Assembly: GCF_904848585.1 (NCBI RefSeq)
Contig: NZ_CAJHCR010000018.1
Location: 1 to 64,000, forward strand
Length of the DNA stretch: 64,000 nucleotides
Direction of reading: 5' to 3'
Origin: Paraburkholderia kirstenboschensis
GTDB lineage: Bacteria; Pseudomonadota; Gammaproteobacteria; Burkholderiales; Burkholderiaceae
Below are positions 63,668 to 64,000 of this stretch, piece after piece (position 1 is the first letter of the stretch; each line of letters begins with the position of its first letter). A program made the translations under genes and the position numbers. The notes under the pieces were generated by a model. It did not search any database and was not told the DNA's origin. It saw only the letters and a list, made by a program, of their open reading frames with translations.

Positions 63668-64000
63668 TCATTCGACTTGCCGTGGCGAAGGCACCTGACG
63701 CAGGCGCACGCCGACGACGCGCTGCGCACAGACCACCGCGCCGCATACCACCACGACGTCGAACCCGAACCCCATATGGATCGCGTGCACGACAGCGGCC
63801 CGATTGCCGGCGAGCGCACCACTGCCGGCGCCGGCGACGACACGTGCCAGGCTGCGCGAGACGAGCGTGCCAATCGTGGCCGTCCCCAGCATACCGCCCA
63901 CCATCCGCGTCGACTGGATCAGCGCGGTTGTGATGCCGAAACGTGCGCGTCCGCTCAACTCCTGCGCAAATACATTGAGGTTGTTGAAGATGAAGCCGAG
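63668..64000 (-). CDS. MFS drug-transporter, C-terminal part (cut by window edge)
   Basis: The frame runs off the right edge. It reads LGFIFNNLNVFAQELSGRAR, FGITTALIQSTRMVGGMLGT and TATIGTLVSRSLARVVAGAG, then HAIHMGFGFDVVVVCGAVVC, fitting the last two helices of a 14-helix DHA2 (EmrB/QacA-type) permease. The end RQVPSPRQVE is cytoplasmic. Only the C-terminal 110 residues are visible, so intactness is unknown. Confidence 0.75.
   Translation of the reverse strand, partial: LGFIFNNLNVFAQELSGRARFGITTALIQSTRMVGGMLGTATIGTLVSRSLARVVAGAGSGALAGNRAAVVHAIHMGFGFDVVVVCGAVVCAQRVVGVRLRQVPSPRQVE

Noticed and set aside
1..64000. tRNA, rRNA, riboswitch, replication-origin and prophage structural genes
   Set aside because: No tRNA arm consensus, rRNA-like stretch, dnaA/parAB/repA set or phage structural gene was recognised by eye in either strand; a covariance-model scan would be needed to exclude short RNAs.

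Overview
The window is 64 kb of GC-rich DNA with no rRNA, tRNA or core housekeeping operon. Gene content (a complete C-P lyase set with phnF, a DUF1045 gene and phnN; DUF3300/DUF2950 exoproteins; UPF0182; MipA, SulP and BamA-type remnants; IS families common in Burkholderia) suggests a Burkholderiales genome of the Burkholderia/Paraburkholderia/Caballeronia type, probably an accessory replicon or genomic island. The taxonomic call is inference from gene content, not from a marker gene.

Layout. 1-2.3 kb: an IS30 stub, then an arsenic operon arsR-arsI-arsC-aqpS. 2.3-5.9 kb: two tandem tyrosine recombinases of Tn554 type with an imperfect inverted repeat upstream. 6.0-6.6 kb: a toxin-antitoxin pair. 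6.7-12.5 kb: an IS nest in which an IS256 remnant abuts a complete IS6-family element, and two inverted remnants of an IS91-associated integrase flank a NIPSNAP gene and a divergent lysR that an IS4-family element has split with a 9-bp target duplication. 12.5-17.3 kb: a PAS histidine kinase, a small lipoprotein and otsA. 17.8-33.6 kb: intact exported and membrane genes (two DUF3300 genes, one frameshifted; DUF2950; a UspA protein; an outer-membrane barrel protein; a large MscS channel; a cytochrome c) among many truncated genes (glgX, sulP, IS110, mipA, EAL, IS6, DUF3300, BamA/TamA, family-3 solute-binding protein). 34.3-36.2 kb: two HU genes and a frameshifted YhcG/DUF1016 nuclease. 37.2-43.8 kb: Xre-RES, ParDE and RHH-RelE toxin-antitoxin modules, a UPF0182 membrane protein and a dead adenosine-specific kinase gene. 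44.3-47.8 kb: two small unknown proteins, an orphan full-length FliG and a CSS-EAL c-di-GMP phosphodiesterase in one apparent operon. 48.4-59.8 kb: the phosphonate (C-P lyase) locus. 60.2-64 kb: IS3, MFS, IS6 and group II intron remnants, one aldo/keto reductase and an MFS gene cut by the window edge.

How the genes work together. The ars operon would handle organoarsenicals (ArsI lyase), arsenate (ArsC) and arsenite exit by a channel (AqpS) under ArsR. The phn locus has three transcription units: phnGHIJKLM (leftward), phnF-DUF1045-phnN (rightward) and phnCDE (leftward). Together they give uptake, C-P bond cleavage and ribose-bisphosphate recycling. A related sequence motif lies upstream of both phnG/phnF and phnC and is a candidate PhnF operator. 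The fliG-EAL pair is the least conventional intact gene set here and the best candidate for unexplored biology: it joins a flagellar switch protein to a periplasm-sensing phosphodiesterase away from any other visible flagellar gene.

Much of the rest looks like a replicon region worn down by repeated IS activity, with many gene ends joined to unrelated sequence.
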